DNA of 64,000 nt from JAWRCU01 sp033542235 (GCF_033542235.1 NZ_JAWRCU010000017.1:60299-124298); one strand, 5' to 3'; numbered from the stretch's first letter, positions 7,368 to 15,797 are shown. Numbers and translations are program-made. Notes: a model not told the origin generated them from the letters alone.

Positions 7368-8725
7368 AACCTCGCGCGCTGCATTCGCTGAAATGGCGGC
7401 TGACCATCCGCATTGCCCTTCTGCAAGGCGCGTTACTGACGCTGATCATCCTCCTCATCTTCTTTGCGCTGCTCCTTACCGGCCTGATCCCCCGCAAATA
7501 TGAAGGCGGAACGATGGATGTGCTGGTCGAGGCAGTGGCCCGCGACCCGTCGGGTGCGCTGGTCCTGAATGAAACGGCCGATCTCGCTTCGCTGCGCACA
7601 AACGTGCCCGACTTGTGGTTCCTGATCCGCGATCGTGAAGGCGCCAGAATTCAGGAAGGCACGATACCAGCGGAGTTCAAGCCCTTCGCGCATCTGGTGG
7701 ACCAGATAGGCGATGCCCGGCTCGATCATGCCAACAATGGCGATGCAGCGCCGCCGGCGGTGCGCGTTAGATGGGTCGACACCGACGCCGGCAAGGTGCA
7801 GATCATGACCGGGACCAAGGGCGAGCTTTCGCTGATGCGCCTGATGCTGCAGGCTCCTCTGTTCTTTCTGCAATTCATTCTTCCGGCAGCGGGACTGATG
7901 GCGCTCTGCACCTTTTTTGCTACTCCATGGGTCGTGCGCGGAGCGATGTCGGGATTGAGGTACGCCGCGGCCGAAGCAGAGCGCATCGACATCGATCGGC
8001 GTGGGATGCGGCTCCCGCTTGCAGGCGTGCCGATCGAGGTCGTGCCGCTGGTCGAGGCGGTAAACGAAGCGCTCGAACGGCTGGATAGAGGTTACGAACG
8101 CCACAAGCGCTTCCTCGCCGACGCCGCGCACGAATTGCGTACGCCTATCGCCATACTCAACACGCGGCTCGCCTCGCTGCCGGTCTCGCCGGAGCGGGCG
8201 CGGCTGCTGCAGGACGCAGCACGTCTGTCGACATTGACCAACCAGTTGCTCGACCTCGAGCGGGTGGTCCGGCAGCCCATGTCTTTCGATCGGCTCGATC
8301 TGGTGGCGGTCAGCGAAAGCGTGGTCTTAGACCTGGCGGCGATGGCGTTCGAAGCGGGCTACGAGATGACGTTCGAAGCTCTCGTCAGGCCGATTATGGT
8401 CGCAGGCGACGCTATCGCGATACAACGCGCCATAACCAATCTCGTCCAGAACGCCATCGAGCATGGCGGTAATGCCGGAACGATCGAGATCGCCGTCTCA
8501 CCCGACAGAGTGATTTCCGTCTCGGATCAGGGGAGGGGAATTCCGGAAGACGAAAGCGAAAAGATCTTCGAGCCGTTCTATCGGCTGCGGGGGCGCGGCG
8601 AGGGCGCCGGACTCGGCCTTAACCTCGTTGCCGAGATCATGAGACTGCATCAGGGGGAAATCGGCGTGACCAATGTACCGCCACATGGCGCCCGCTTCAC
8701 TCTGACCTTTCCGGTCGACCGCTAG
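7364..8725 (+). CDS. Sensor histidine kinase (HisKA/HATPase)
   Basis: The 453-residue membrane kinase partners the regulator upstream. It has a transmembrane helix near residues 17-42 and a periplasmic sensor of about 115 residues. A second helix lies around 165-190, followed by a HAMP-type linker (GLRYAAAEAERIDIDRRG). The dimerisation domain carries His256 in FLADAAHELRTPIAIL. The ATPase domain has the N box (QRAITNLVQNAIEHGG), the G1 box (VSDQGRGIP) and the G2 box (GAGLGLNLV). The ATGA overlap with the regulator gene shows they form one operon. The signal is not evident; the QseC/PmrB-like layout suggests cations or cationic peptides. Confidence 0.93.
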   Translation: MKPRALHSLKWRLTIRIALLQGALLTLIILLIFFALLLTGLIPRKYEGGTMDVLVEAVARDPSGALVLNETADLASLRTNVPDLWFLIRDREGARIQEGTIPAEFKPFAHLVDQIGDARLDHANNGDAAPPAVRVRWVDTDAGKVQIMTGTKGELSLMRLMLQAPLFFLQFILPAAGLMALCTFFATPWVVRGAMSGLRYAAAEAERIDIDRRGMRLPLAGVPIEVVPLVEAVNEALERLDRGYERHKRFLADAAHELRTPIAILNTRLASLPVSPERARLLQDAARLSTLTNQLLDLERVVRQPMSFDRLDLVAVSESVVLDLAAMAFEAGYEMTFEALVRPIMVAGDAIAIQRAITNLVQNAIEHGGNAGTIEIAVSPDRVISVSDQGRGIPEDESEKIFEPFYRLRGRGEGAGLGLNLVAEIMRLHQGEIGVTNVPPHGARFTLTFPVDR

Positions 8726-8941
8726 GGCGACTGGCAAACCGCTGAGGGGTACCTATCTCGGCTGTGCGTCGTAAACAAATGTTACCGATTGTATTTTTCA
8801 GTAACACGACAAACGGCATGAACTTGGTGATTTCAAGAACATGTATACTGGTAGGGTGCGAACTCTCCTCGATCTATGAGACTTGGCCGCGATGCGCCGG
8901 AGTGTTAGAAAAGCGCGTGGTGGTGTTTTGATCAGGCCAAA

Positions 8942-9523
8942 ATGGACGTCGATAGGATTACGCGCCGAGGGTTGCTGCTCGGCAGCCTGGCATTGGTCGC
9001 AGGATGCATTCCGAGGGTAGAGCAGGTGGTGGCACCTGTTTCGCCCGGCTTCGCGATTGATCCCCGCTACAGGCGACAGTCCGTCGCATATCCAACGAGC
9101 GAGAAACCTGGATCGATCGTCGTCGATACGTCGGAACGGTTCCTTTACTTCGTTGAAGGGGACGGCCGAGCGACGCGCTACGGCGTCGGCGTCGGGGAGG
9201 AGGGATTGACCCTCAAGGGGCGAGCGACCGTCGGCCGGAAGGCGGAGTGGCCATCCTGGACACCTACTGCAGCCATGATGAAGCGCAAGCCGCGCCTGCT
9301 GCAGTATGCCGGCGGTGTCCCCGGCGGGCCGGACAACCCGCTTGGCGCACGCGCCCTCTATCTCTACCGTGGCACGTGGGACACAAAGTTCCGGGTGCAC
9401 GGTACGAATGAGCCGTGGACAATCGGCCATGCCGTGTCAAACGGGTGCATCCGCATGTTCAATGAGGACGTTATTGAACTTTACGACCGGGCACCTTTGG
9501 GGACTCCGGTCCTGGTCACCTGA
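8942..9523 (+). CDS. L,D-transpeptidase (YkuD domain), lipoprotein
   Basis: L,D-transpeptidases cross-link peptidoglycan between diaminopimelate residues or attach proteins to it. The 193-residue protein has an N-terminal lipobox ending at Cys22 (LALVAGC) behind a twin-arginine-like ITRRGLLLG. The YkuD domain begins SIVVDTSERFLYFVEGDG. The catalytic motif reads HGTNEPWTIGHAVSNGCIRM, with the nucleophilic Cys in SNGCIRM. It is likely anchored in the periplasmic face of a membrane. The gene is monocistronic. Confidence 0.93.
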   Translation: MDVDRITRRGLLLGSLALVAGCIPRVEQVVAPVSPGFAIDPRYRRQSVAYPTSEKPGSIVVDTSERFLYFVEGDGRATRYGVGVGEEGLTLKGRATVGRKAEWPSWTPTAAMMKRKPRLLQYAGGVPGGPDNPLGARALYLYRGTWDTKFRVHGTNEPWTIGHAVSNGCIRMFNEDVIELYDRAPLGTPVLVT

Positions 9524-9711
9524 CCGTTTCATTGCATGATCGACTGGTTCCTGCCGTGAACGGCTGGGGTGTACCGTTCTGAGACACCTGGCGCTTCTGT
9601 TACAATTCGAAGCCGACTGTGTTTTTCTTGCACTATTCATGAGCGTCGTTCGCCGCTAGTCTCGCTGCGTTGCTCCATTAATCTATCCCGCCCCAGGAGA
9701 GGATTGCATTC

Positions 9712-9855
9712 ATGAGCAGACTTGTACCCGCAATAGTTGTAGCACTCGTTGTGGCCAGCGTCAGCGGCTGCACCACCGATTGGATCGGTAAAGGCAAGGG
9801 CAAGGCTCCGCCTCCGGCAGCCGCACCTGTAGCGACCGCGCCAGTCTATAAATAA
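9712..9855 (+). CDS. Small lipoprotein with Pro/Ala-rich tail
   Basis: The reading frame encodes 47 residues. It starts MSRLVPAIVVALVVASVSGC, a compact lipoprotein signal with the acylated Cys at residue 20. A short basic stretch (GKGKGKAP) and a Pro/Ala tail ending VYK follow. A good ribosome site (AGGAGAGG) lies about 10 bases upstream, and a hairpin follows the stop. Such entericidin-like or cell-wall-contacting mini-lipoproteins are common in rhizobia, and no specific function is known for this one. Confidence 0.75.
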   Translation: MSRLVPAIVVALVVASVSGCTTDWIGKGKGKAPPPAAAPVATAPVYK

Positions 9856-9880
9856 GGCCTGATCCTTTTTGGTTCGGCAT

Positions 9881-9910
9881 ATGGAGGGAGGACTATTGTC
9901 CTTCCTCCAT
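9881..9910 (+). terminator. Hairpin after the small lipoprotein gene
   Basis: A 13-bp stem, ATGGAGGGAGGAC with GTCCTTCCTCCAT, has one G-T pair and a 4-base loop and ends at 9910. It starts 26 bases after the lipoprotein stop codon. It lacks a long T tract (AAATT follows), so it may be a weak terminator or an mRNA-stabilising 3' structure. Confidence 0.6.
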
Positions 9911-9999
9911 AAATTGGACGCAAATATACGCGATCCGGACTACTGCCCGGCTAGGGCAAGTTGTGCTCTAAGTTTTGCTCTTTGCAAGGCAGTGTGGGA

Positions 10000-10632
10000 A
10001 TGACACTCGCGAGAGTCTGTCTATCTCTAATGGTCATGCTGGCGCCCGCGCTGTCGGCGTGCCAGACAAAAGACACCAGCGCTGCGCCGCGCTACGTTTC
10101 CGTCGCCGATGGCAACGGCAAGCTGTCCGCGCCGTCGGGCCAGAACAAAGACCACCAGTACTTCATCGAGTTCCGCTCCCGCTATGCGCTGAGCTACGGC
10201 CATTCCTACGTAGTCTTTGGTCGCGTGGGCGAGAAGGGAGAGATGTACAGCCCCGAAGTCGCTGGTCTTCATCCGGCTTCGATGAGCGCTGTCCCCTACG
10301 TTCTGGGCCATTTCGTTCCCGTGCCGGCAGAAACCGGCTGGAGCGACGGTGACCTCGAAGAACAGTACAGGTCGGCCAGCTGGCGCGTCCTTGTCGATGA
10401 AGCGCAATACAAGAAAACGGTTGCCTACATTCGCAAGCTGCAGGCCAGTTCCCCAGTCTGGGATGCCACGATCTACAACTGTAACGCCTTCACTGCGGAT
10501 ATTGCGCGCCACATGGGGTATAAGACACCCGCCATTTGGCTGCGGCCGCAGGAATTCATGACCAAGCTCCGAGAGTTGAACGCGGGTGCGAACGCAAGCA
10601 TCGCTCCGGCTTCCGCTTCAACTATACGTTAG
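10000..10632 (+). CDS. Putative lipoprotein of unknown function (DUF4105-like features)
   Basis: The 210-residue protein begins MTLARVCLSLMVMLAPALSA and the next residue is Cys21 (SACQTK), a lipobox. The body has alternating strands and turns (EFRSRYALSYGHSYVVFGRV). A motif ATIYNCNAFTADIARHMGY resembles the N-C-x2-F conserved region of DUF4105-type putative proteases. A His (YGHSY) and the Cys of YNCN could form a catalytic pair, but this is inference. The ATG at 10000 fits the signal peptide better than alternatives further upstream. No partner gene is evident. Confidence 0.7.
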   Translation: MTLARVCLSLMVMLAPALSACQTKDTSAAPRYVSVADGNGKLSAPSGQNKDHQYFIEFRSRYALSYGHSYVVFGRVGEKGEMYSPEVAGLHPASMSAVPYVLGHFVPVPAETGWSDGDLEEQYRSASWRVLVDEAQYKKTVAYIRKLQASSPVWDATIYNCNAFTADIARHMGYKTPAIWLRPQEFMTKLRELNAGANASIAPASASTIR

Positions 10633-10728
10633 TGGAAAGCTTCGAAATCGGTGAATAGCAATGAGCTGGCACGGGCCACGTCTCTGTGTCGAGGTGATCC
10701 GGGGTCGCCTCGTTGATCCGAGGCCAGC

Positions 10729-11316
10729 ATGACAACAGCTTCAGTGGGCGAGGGCATATGGGTGCTCGGCATCATCGCCTGGTACGTTATACGCTATCCG
10801 TTCGAGCGCCGCGCAAAACGCGTCCAGGTTGTAAGAGACAGCCGCTCGCAGTCCGATACCCTAGGGCTTGCTGCGGCTCTTCTTGGCATGGCGATCCTGC
10901 CTGCGCTCTATCTGGCAACCGGATTCCCGCGGTCGGCCGACTATTTGGCAAGGGCCTGGGCCATTGCTCTCGGAACTGTGATCTTCGCCTCCGGGCTTCT
11001 GCTTTTCCGTGTTTCCCACAAGCAACTCGGCAGAAACTGGTCGATCACGCTGCAGATCCGCCGGGAGCACAGACTTGTCAGCACCGGCCCATACGCTTTG
11101 ATCCGGCACCCCATGTACACTTCGTTTCTGCTCATGGCCCTCGGACAGGCCTTTCTGCTTTCGAACTGGGTGGTGGGCTTGGCGGGCCTGCTCGGTTTTG
11201 CGGTCCTTTTTCTCCTGCGCGTAGACAAGGAGGAGCATATGATGCTTGAAAACTTCGGGCCGGAATACCGCCCTTACATGAAGAGGACGAAGAGGATCAT
11301 CCCTTACCTCTATTAG
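10729..11316 (+). CDS. Isoprenylcysteine carboxyl methyltransferase-like membrane methyltransferase
   Basis: The 195-residue integral membrane protein has four to five helices. The signature of the ICMT/PEMT-like superfamily is present: GPYALIRHPMYTSFLL followed by EEHMMLENFGPEYRPYMKRT and a C-terminal IIPYLY. These enzymes methylate carboxyl or amine groups of lipid-like substrates with SAM. It is the first gene of a tight four-gene set (next start 10 bases after its stop) with an acyltransferase-like protein and two short-chain dehydrogenases, which suggests a small-molecule or lipid-modifying pathway. The substrate is unknown. Confidence 0.85.
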   Translation: MTTASVGEGIWVLGIIAWYVIRYPFERRAKRVQVVRDSRSQSDTLGLAAALLGMAILPALYLATGFPRSADYLARAWAIALGTVIFASGLLLFRVSHKQLGRNWSITLQIRREHRLVSTGPYALIRHPMYTSFLLMALGQAFLLSNWVVGLAGLLGFAVLFLLRVDKEEHMMLENFGPEYRPYMKRTKRIIPYLY

Positions 11317-11326
11317 AGAGCGAACG

Positions 11327-12103
11327 ATGCGAGGCCGAGCTCTCAAGCTCTCAGCGCCCAGACGCCTGGTCGGTGATCTGATGAGGTTCTCGATCGGGAT
11401 TCCGAGAGTCACGGTGCAGCGCCAGATGAATCTTAGCCCGCTCTTGCAGGCAAGAGCAGCGCTGCAGCGCAGGCCGTCCTGGACCGCGCTCTTCCTGAGA
11501 GGGTATGCGCTCCTTGCCAGCGAGACGCCGGAGCTCAGGCGCGCCTATGTGAAACTGCCTTGGCCGCAGCTCTACGAATACCCGGTCAGCGTGGCCTCGG
11601 TCGCCCATGAGCGCGAGTATGAAGGCGAGCAGGCCGTCCTGTTGAGCCGCATCAAAGGCCCCGAACACTGCTCGATCGCAGTGCTCGATTCATGGGTCCG
11701 CAACGCACGATCGCGTCCAGTCCTGCAGATCAAGGATTTCAGGCGCGCCTTGGCGATGGCCCGCGTGCCCGCGCCGCTTAGATGGTTGTTGATGTGGCTC
11801 GGTCTCAATCTCGGCCGGCAAAGGCCGAATTATTTCGGGACGTTCCAGCTGTCTGTTTATTCGGGTCTGGGAGCGGAATCCTTCAATCCGCTCACGCCTT
11901 TGACGACGCTTCTCAACTACGGTCTGATCGGCCGGGACGGATTGGTGAATGTTCGCATCCTCTATGATCACAGGGTCATGGACGGCGCGACTGTGGCGCG
12001 GGCGCTGGAGAGGTTCGAAAAGATACTCAACGGCCCCATTACCGACGAAGTGAAACGGTTGGCTGAAGTCACTGCCGTTTCCATGGTCCAGGGAGGAACC
12101 TAG
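11327..12103 (+). CDS. Stand-alone E2-like acyltransferase (2-oxoacid dehydrogenase catalytic domain)
   Basis: The 258-residue protein contains the catalytic-domain signature YDHRVMDGATVARALERFEK near its C-terminus, matching the H-R-x2-D-G active site of dihydrolipoyl acyltransferases and chloramphenicol acetyltransferases. It has no lipoyl domain and no E3-binding domain, unlike true E2 subunits (usually 400 residues or more). It opens with a short region (RRLVGDLMRFSIGIPRVTV) that may act as membrane-associated sequence. The gene lies between the ICMT-like gene and the SDR genes and is likely a free acyl-CoA-dependent acyltransferase in the same pathway. Confidence 0.75.
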   Translation: MRGRALKLSAPRRLVGDLMRFSIGIPRVTVQRQMNLSPLLQARAALQRRPSWTALFLRGYALLASETPELRRAYVKLPWPQLYEYPVSVASVAHEREYEGEQAVLLSRIKGPEHCSIAVLDSWVRNARSRPVLQIKDFRRALAMARVPAPLRWLLMWLGLNLGRQRPNYFGTFQLSVYSGLGAESFNPLTPLTTLLNYGLIGRDGLVNVRILYDHRVMDGATVARALERFEKILNGPITDEVKRLAEVTAVSMVQGGT

Positions 12104-12210
12104 CCGGTGAGAGTTCGCGAGGAAGTATTTTCACGGTGCGCGTCAGGAGCAGCCCAGCTGTGTGACTTGACCGGTGAAGATCGGTCGAGGACGGCGTCAG
12201 CGTCAGCCTC

Positions 12211-13122
12211 ATGACCGAACAAAGCAAACTCCAGCCGGCGGTCGTCGTCATCGGCGCGTCGGGTGGAATTGGGAGGGCGATTGCCGGTGTCGCTGCGCGA
12301 GAGCGTGGCGCAGTCGTGGTCGTCGCGCGTTCGCCCGAGGGGCTGGAAGCAGCTGCGGCCGACGTGCAGAAGGCGGGTGGCAAGCCATACATACTCCAGC
12401 TGGACTTGCTGGCTGGCGACGCGCCAGGGCGTATCGAAGGATTTCTGTCGGCAAACGGCCTGGTCTGCGATGTCCTGGTCAACAGTGCAGGGTATGGACT
12501 GCGGGGCGCGGCGACGGCGCTTTCCCTCGAGGATCAGCTTGGCATTATCGATCTCAACATCCGCGCCCTTGCCGAACTGACCCTCCACTTTCTGCCGGCT
12601 ATGGTGGCGCGCAGGCGGGGCGGGGTGATCAATCTCAGTTCCGTCGCCGGTTCGACGCCGGGGCCCTACATGGCGCTCTACTACGCCAGCAAAGGCTTTG
12701 TGCGCTCCTTCTCCGAGGCGCTTCATCAGGAGCTGCGCAACACAGGGGTAACGGTCACCTGCGTTGCGCCGGGACCGGTGAAGACCGAGTTTTATGGCAG
12801 GGCCGGTGCTCGATCGATACCGATGTTCAGAATCTGGCCAAAGCTCGATCCACGCCAGGTGGCCGAACGGGCGTGGCAAGGATTCAAATCCGGACGCCGT
12901 CTGGTCGTTCCAGGCATTTCGGCCAAGCTTGCGGTGCTCGCTGCACGGTTCCTGCCGCCTGCTCTGGTGCTGCCGCTGATCGGCCGCCTGCAACTCAGCG
13001 GCAATGATCCATGCCCCTGCGGATCGGGCAAGAAGTTCAAGAAATGCCATGGTGCCCGGCGTCTTCAGTTGCGACGCCGGCCTTCGGAGGGTGGTCATTT
13101 GAGCGAACAGGAACATCGCTGA
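12211..13122 (+). CDS. Short-chain dehydrogenase with a C-terminal SEC-C zinc motif
   Basis: Residues 1-250 form a classical Rossmann-fold SDR: GASGGIGRAI nucleotide loop, VLVNSAGYG, and the catalytic Ser and YYASK motif (Tyr and Lys) at about 152-156. After a hydrophobic segment (LAVLAARFLPPALVLPLIGR) the protein ends in NDPCPCGSGKKFKKCHG. There Cys268, Cys270, Cys279 and His280 form the zinc ligands of the SEC-C motif known from the SecA C-terminus. The remaining 20 residues are basic. The 303-residue length exceeds a normal SDR by about 50 because of this tail. The reading frame is continuous, so it is a real fusion unless there is a sequencing error. Confidence 0.85.
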   Translation: MTEQSKLQPAVVVIGASGGIGRAIAGVAARERGAVVVVARSPEGLEAAAADVQKAGGKPYILQLDLLAGDAPGRIEGFLSANGLVCDVLVNSAGYGLRGAATALSLEDQLGIIDLNIRALAELTLHFLPAMVARRRGGVINLSSVAGSTPGPYMALYYASKGFVRSFSEALHQELRNTGVTVTCVAPGPVKTEFYGRAGARSIPMFRIWPKLDPRQVAERAWQGFKSGRRLVVPGISAKLAVLAARFLPPALVLPLIGRLQLSGNDPCPCGSGKKFKKCHGARRLQLRRRPSEGGHLSEQEHR

Positions 13123-13172
13123 TCTTTATGGGGACGCTTCTTGCGGCCCGGCGTTTCGACGGAGAGGGATGA

Positions 13173-13949
13173 ATGGGCCGCTTTCAGGGCCTCACGGTTC
13201 TCATTACCGGCGCTGCAGGCGGGTTCGGCCGCCGGGCGGCCGAAAGATTCGCGACCGAGGGGGCGCGGCTCGTGCTTTCGGACATCGATAGTAGCCCGCT
13301 GGAGGAAATGGCGGCGTCGCTTGATGCTGAAAGTGCAACGCTTGCAGGCAATATAGCCGATGAGCAGTTGTCCGAATCTCTCGTTAAGCTTGCCGTCGAA
13401 CGCTTCGGAAGGCTCGACATTGCTCTCAACAACGCAGGGGTGGCCCAAAGCTTCGTCAAGCTTCCGCACGTTCCCTCCGATGAGGCGCGCCGCGTCATCG
13501 AAATCGACCTTCTCGGTGTCTTCTACGCCATGAAGCACCAGCTCCCGGTCATGGAAATGCAGAGCCGGACAGGTGGTCATGGCGGCGCAATTGTCAATGT
13601 CGCCTCCGTCACCGGACTTGCCGGCGCAGCTCGCCTGTCGGTCTATTCAGCCGCGAAGCATGGAGTCATCGGACTCACTCGGTCGGCGGCGGCCGAATAC
13701 GCATCGAAAGGCATCCGCGTGAATGCCGTATGCCCATCCTATGCGAGAACGAGGATGTTTGGCGATCTGGTTCAGCTTGCGGGCGACCACCGGGCCGAAG
13801 CGATAGCAGTGCTGACGCGGGGCATTCCAATGCAACGGATTGCTGAGATCGACGAAGTCATCGAGGCAATTCTGTTTGCGGCAGATCCAAGGAACTCTTT
13901 CATGACAGGTACGACATTGACCGTCGACGGCGGCACGACCGCCATTTGA
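13173..13949 (+). CDS. Classical short-chain dehydrogenase/reductase
   Basis: The 258-residue NAD(P)-dependent oxidoreductase has the glycine motif TGAAGGFGRRAA, the NNAGVA motif, Ser in IVNVASVTGLAG, and the catalytic YSAAK. The C-terminus ends FMTGTTLTVDGGTTAI, typical of the family. Asp in LVLSDID after beta-2 favours NAD over NADP. A GAGAGGG ribosome site precedes the ATG. It follows the SDR/SEC-C gene by 50 bases in the same direction and completes the cluster. The substrate is unknown. Confidence 0.9.
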   Translation: MGRFQGLTVLITGAAGGFGRRAAERFATEGARLVLSDIDSSPLEEMAASLDAESATLAGNIADEQLSESLVKLAVERFGRLDIALNNAGVAQSFVKLPHVPSDEARRVIEIDLLGVFYAMKHQLPVMEMQSRTGGHGGAIVNVASVTGLAGAARLSVYSAAKHGVIGLTRSAAAEYASKGIRVNAVCPSYARTRMFGDLVQLAGDHRAEAIAVLTRGIPMQRIAEIDEVIEAILFAADPRNSFMTGTTLTVDGGTTAI

Positions 13950-14066
13950 TAGAATAGGAGCGATATGCTGTGGGACAACGAGGTGTCGAAGTTGCCGGAT
14001 ACGACAGCTTTGGCGTATGATTTGAGAATCGGACTTCCCCGGGGAACGCTTTTCACAAGGATCAGC

Positions 14067-14438
14067 ATGGGGCGACTGGTGTCTGCATTGGCGGCAGGCG
14101 CGATGGCCGTCATTCTGTGCGGCTGTGAAACAGACGAACAGATGCGACCCGTCGCGATGTCTGCTTCGGCCGCCAGGGTCCCGACCTCGTCCCTGAGGGG
14201 AAACGGGCCGTCGATCAGCCGGTCTTACATGCCGGACTACTGCCGAGCCGAACTAGCTACGCGGAACGTGACACAGCCGGATCGTGTCCGCACAGCTTCG
14301 CCTGTGCGGGAGGCTGATGGCAGCACCACCATAGACGGGACGATAGACAAGGGGGCGGAGGGGGATGTCGAGGGAGGCGCTGCTTTCAGATGCCGCTTCG
14401 ATGCCAACGGCGCTTTCGTTGACGCCATACCAATTTAG
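14067..14438 (+). CDS. Putative lipoprotein, unknown function
   Basis: From the ATG at 14067 the 123-residue protein begins MGRLVSALAAGAMAVILCGC, a lipoprotein signal with Cys20. The mature part is short, with SYMPDYCRAELATRNV and a glycine/acid-rich region (TIDGTIDKGAEGDVEGG). A C-terminal repeat of beta type (FRCRFDANGAFVDAIPI) recalls conserved periplasmic YMGG-like proteins of Hyphomicrobiales. A second possible start at 13965 has a better ribosome site (TAGGAG) but would add 34 residues ahead of the signal peptide, so 14067 is preferred. Confidence 0.65.
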   Translation: MGRLVSALAAGAMAVILCGCETDEQMRPVAMSASAARVPTSSLRGNGPSISRSYMPDYCRAELATRNVTQPDRVRTASPVREADGSTTIDGTIDKGAEGDVEGGAAFRCRFDANGAFVDAIPI

Positions 14439-14511
14439 CCAACACCGCTTGACTTGATGCCGGCGGTCTTCGTGTTCGGAGGGTTAGGTCATCAGCAGTA
14501 CCAAGATCCTT

Positions 14512-15003
14512 GTGGCACTGATCGCCGCGGCCCTGGCGCTTTCACCCGCCATCGCCCATGCGGCCGAAGTCGGTTTCCTGAACACCCTCGGCGGCGATTG
14601 GGGCGGCGACGGCTCGGTCAGGATCCGAACGACAATGCCCTCCATGCCGGTCAAATGCAGGTTCTCTTCGACGGCAACCGAAAGTTCTATGTCTCTGGCT
14701 GGACAATGCACCAGCCTGGCAATTTTCTCACGGCCGCTCAGCGCGACGGTTAAGACGAACGGAAAACTGTACACCGGGACCTATCTCGGATCGAAAACCG
14801 GGCCGGCCACACTGCGGGGCACACGATCCGGAAACGCGTTGAATCTTGAAATCCGCTGGGCCAGGAACGTCAACGGCGATCGGTCGGCACAATTGCGGAT
14901 CGAAAAAATCGGGGGCGACAGAATGCGCCTGACGACGATCGACACAAATCCACAGACGGGCAAGATCGTTATTACGAGCCAGATCGATCTGCGCCGCCTG
15001 TAA
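14512..15003 (+). CDS. Secreted hypothetical protein
   Basis: The 163-residue protein is predicted periplasmic: from GTG at 14512 it starts MALIAAALALSPAIAHAAEV with cleavage after AHA. The mature domain reads GDWGGDGSVRIRTTMPSMPV and then CRFSSTATESSMSLAGQCTS, a beta-rich region with two Cys that could bond. It ends MRLTTIDTNPQTGKIVITSQ and is similar in style to rhizobial proteins of unknown function. The signal peptide lacks a basic start with this codon. An ATC at 14491, seven bases after GGAGGG, would give SSTKILVALI with a lysine, so the true start may lie there. Confidence 0.65.
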   Translation: MALIAAALALSPAIAHAAEVGFLNTLGGDWGGDGSVRIRTTMPSMPVKCRFSSTATESSMSLAGQCTSLAIFSRPLSATVKTNGKLYTGTYLGSKTGPATLRGTRSGNALNLEIRWARNVNGDRSAQLRIEKIGGDRMRLTTIDTNPQTGKIVITSQIDLRRL

Positions 15004-15041
15004 GCGCCGGATGGGGCACTATCAGGGAGGAGGAATTCGGC

Positions 15042-15797
15042 ATGTCGGAACTCGCCAAGGAAAGGGAAGAAGATCTAACCGCCAGGCTGACAAGGCACGC
15101 CGTAGCGAGCATCGAGGCGTGTAGTCACTTCTCGAAGCCCTTTCCGCATATATTCTTTCGCGATTTCTTTCCGCCCGACTTCTATGCGGAGATGATCAAC
15201 AGTTGGCCAGCCAACGGCTATGATCCGATAAAAGGCGACGGAACCCGCATGGCGCTCCGGCTCTACGGGGACAATGTCGACAAGATCGAGATCGGTCTAC
15301 GCGACCTCTGGAAAGCCGTTTCGAAGACCCTGACGTCGTCAGAGGTGGAGCAAGCGATCCGCCTGAAGCTGAATGACGGCCTGGAAATACGTGCGCGTGG
15401 CGACAGGGTAAGGGGACCCGACGCGCTGAAGCTGGTGGCCCAGCCGGTCCTTTACCGCGACAGCGACGGCTATGAAATCAAACCCCATCCCGATGCCCGT
15501 AAGAAAGTCGTGACGATGCAACTCTATTGTCCGACGGACAGCTCGCAGCAGGATCTGGGCACCACGCTCTATCAGGCCTCGCTGAATGGATTACGCCACC
15601 CGCGCTCCTATTTCCTGGAGCCAGTCAAGACCCTGCCGTTCTTGCCGAATGTCGGCTACGCCTTCGTCGTGCTGAAGGCCTATCACTCGCCTTTCGGGAT
15701 GAGTTGGCACGGTCGGCCGAAGATCAGTGCGCCCATGGACAAGCCGCGCCTGTCGATCCTCAATACGTTCTACATCGATGAGAAGGTCGGCTTCTGA
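15042..15797 (+). CDS. Putative 2-oxoglutarate/Fe(II) oxygenase-type protein
   Basis: The 251-residue soluble protein begins with a helical region and PHIFFRDFFPPDFYAEMINS, the usual opening of prolyl-4-hydroxylase-like 2OG enzymes found near glycan genes. A possible metal site is HPDARKKVVTMQLYCP (His-x-Asp), and the distal His may be in GMSWHGRP. The C-terminus ends with RLSILNTFYID. A strong ribosome site (GGGAGGAGG) precedes the start. The assignment is by motif pattern only, and the distal Arg that binds oxoglutarate is not certain. Confidence 0.55.
   Translation: MSELAKEREEDLTARLTRHAVASIEACSHFSKPFPHIFFRDFFPPDFYAEMINSWPANGYDPIKGDGTRMALRLYGDNVDKIEIGLRDLWKAVSKTLTSSEVEQAIRLKLNDGLEIRARGDRVRGPDALKLVAQPVLYRDSDGYEIKPHPDARKKVVTMQLYCPTDSSQQDLGTTLYQASLNGLRHPRSYFLEPVKTLPFLPNVGYAFVVLKAYHSPFGMSWHGRPKISAPMDKPRLSILNTFYIDEKVGF

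Noticed and set aside
9961..9999. Longer start (TTG at 9961) for the lipoprotein gene at 10000
   Set aside because: It would place 13 residues ahead of a normal lipoprotein signal and has no ribosome site.
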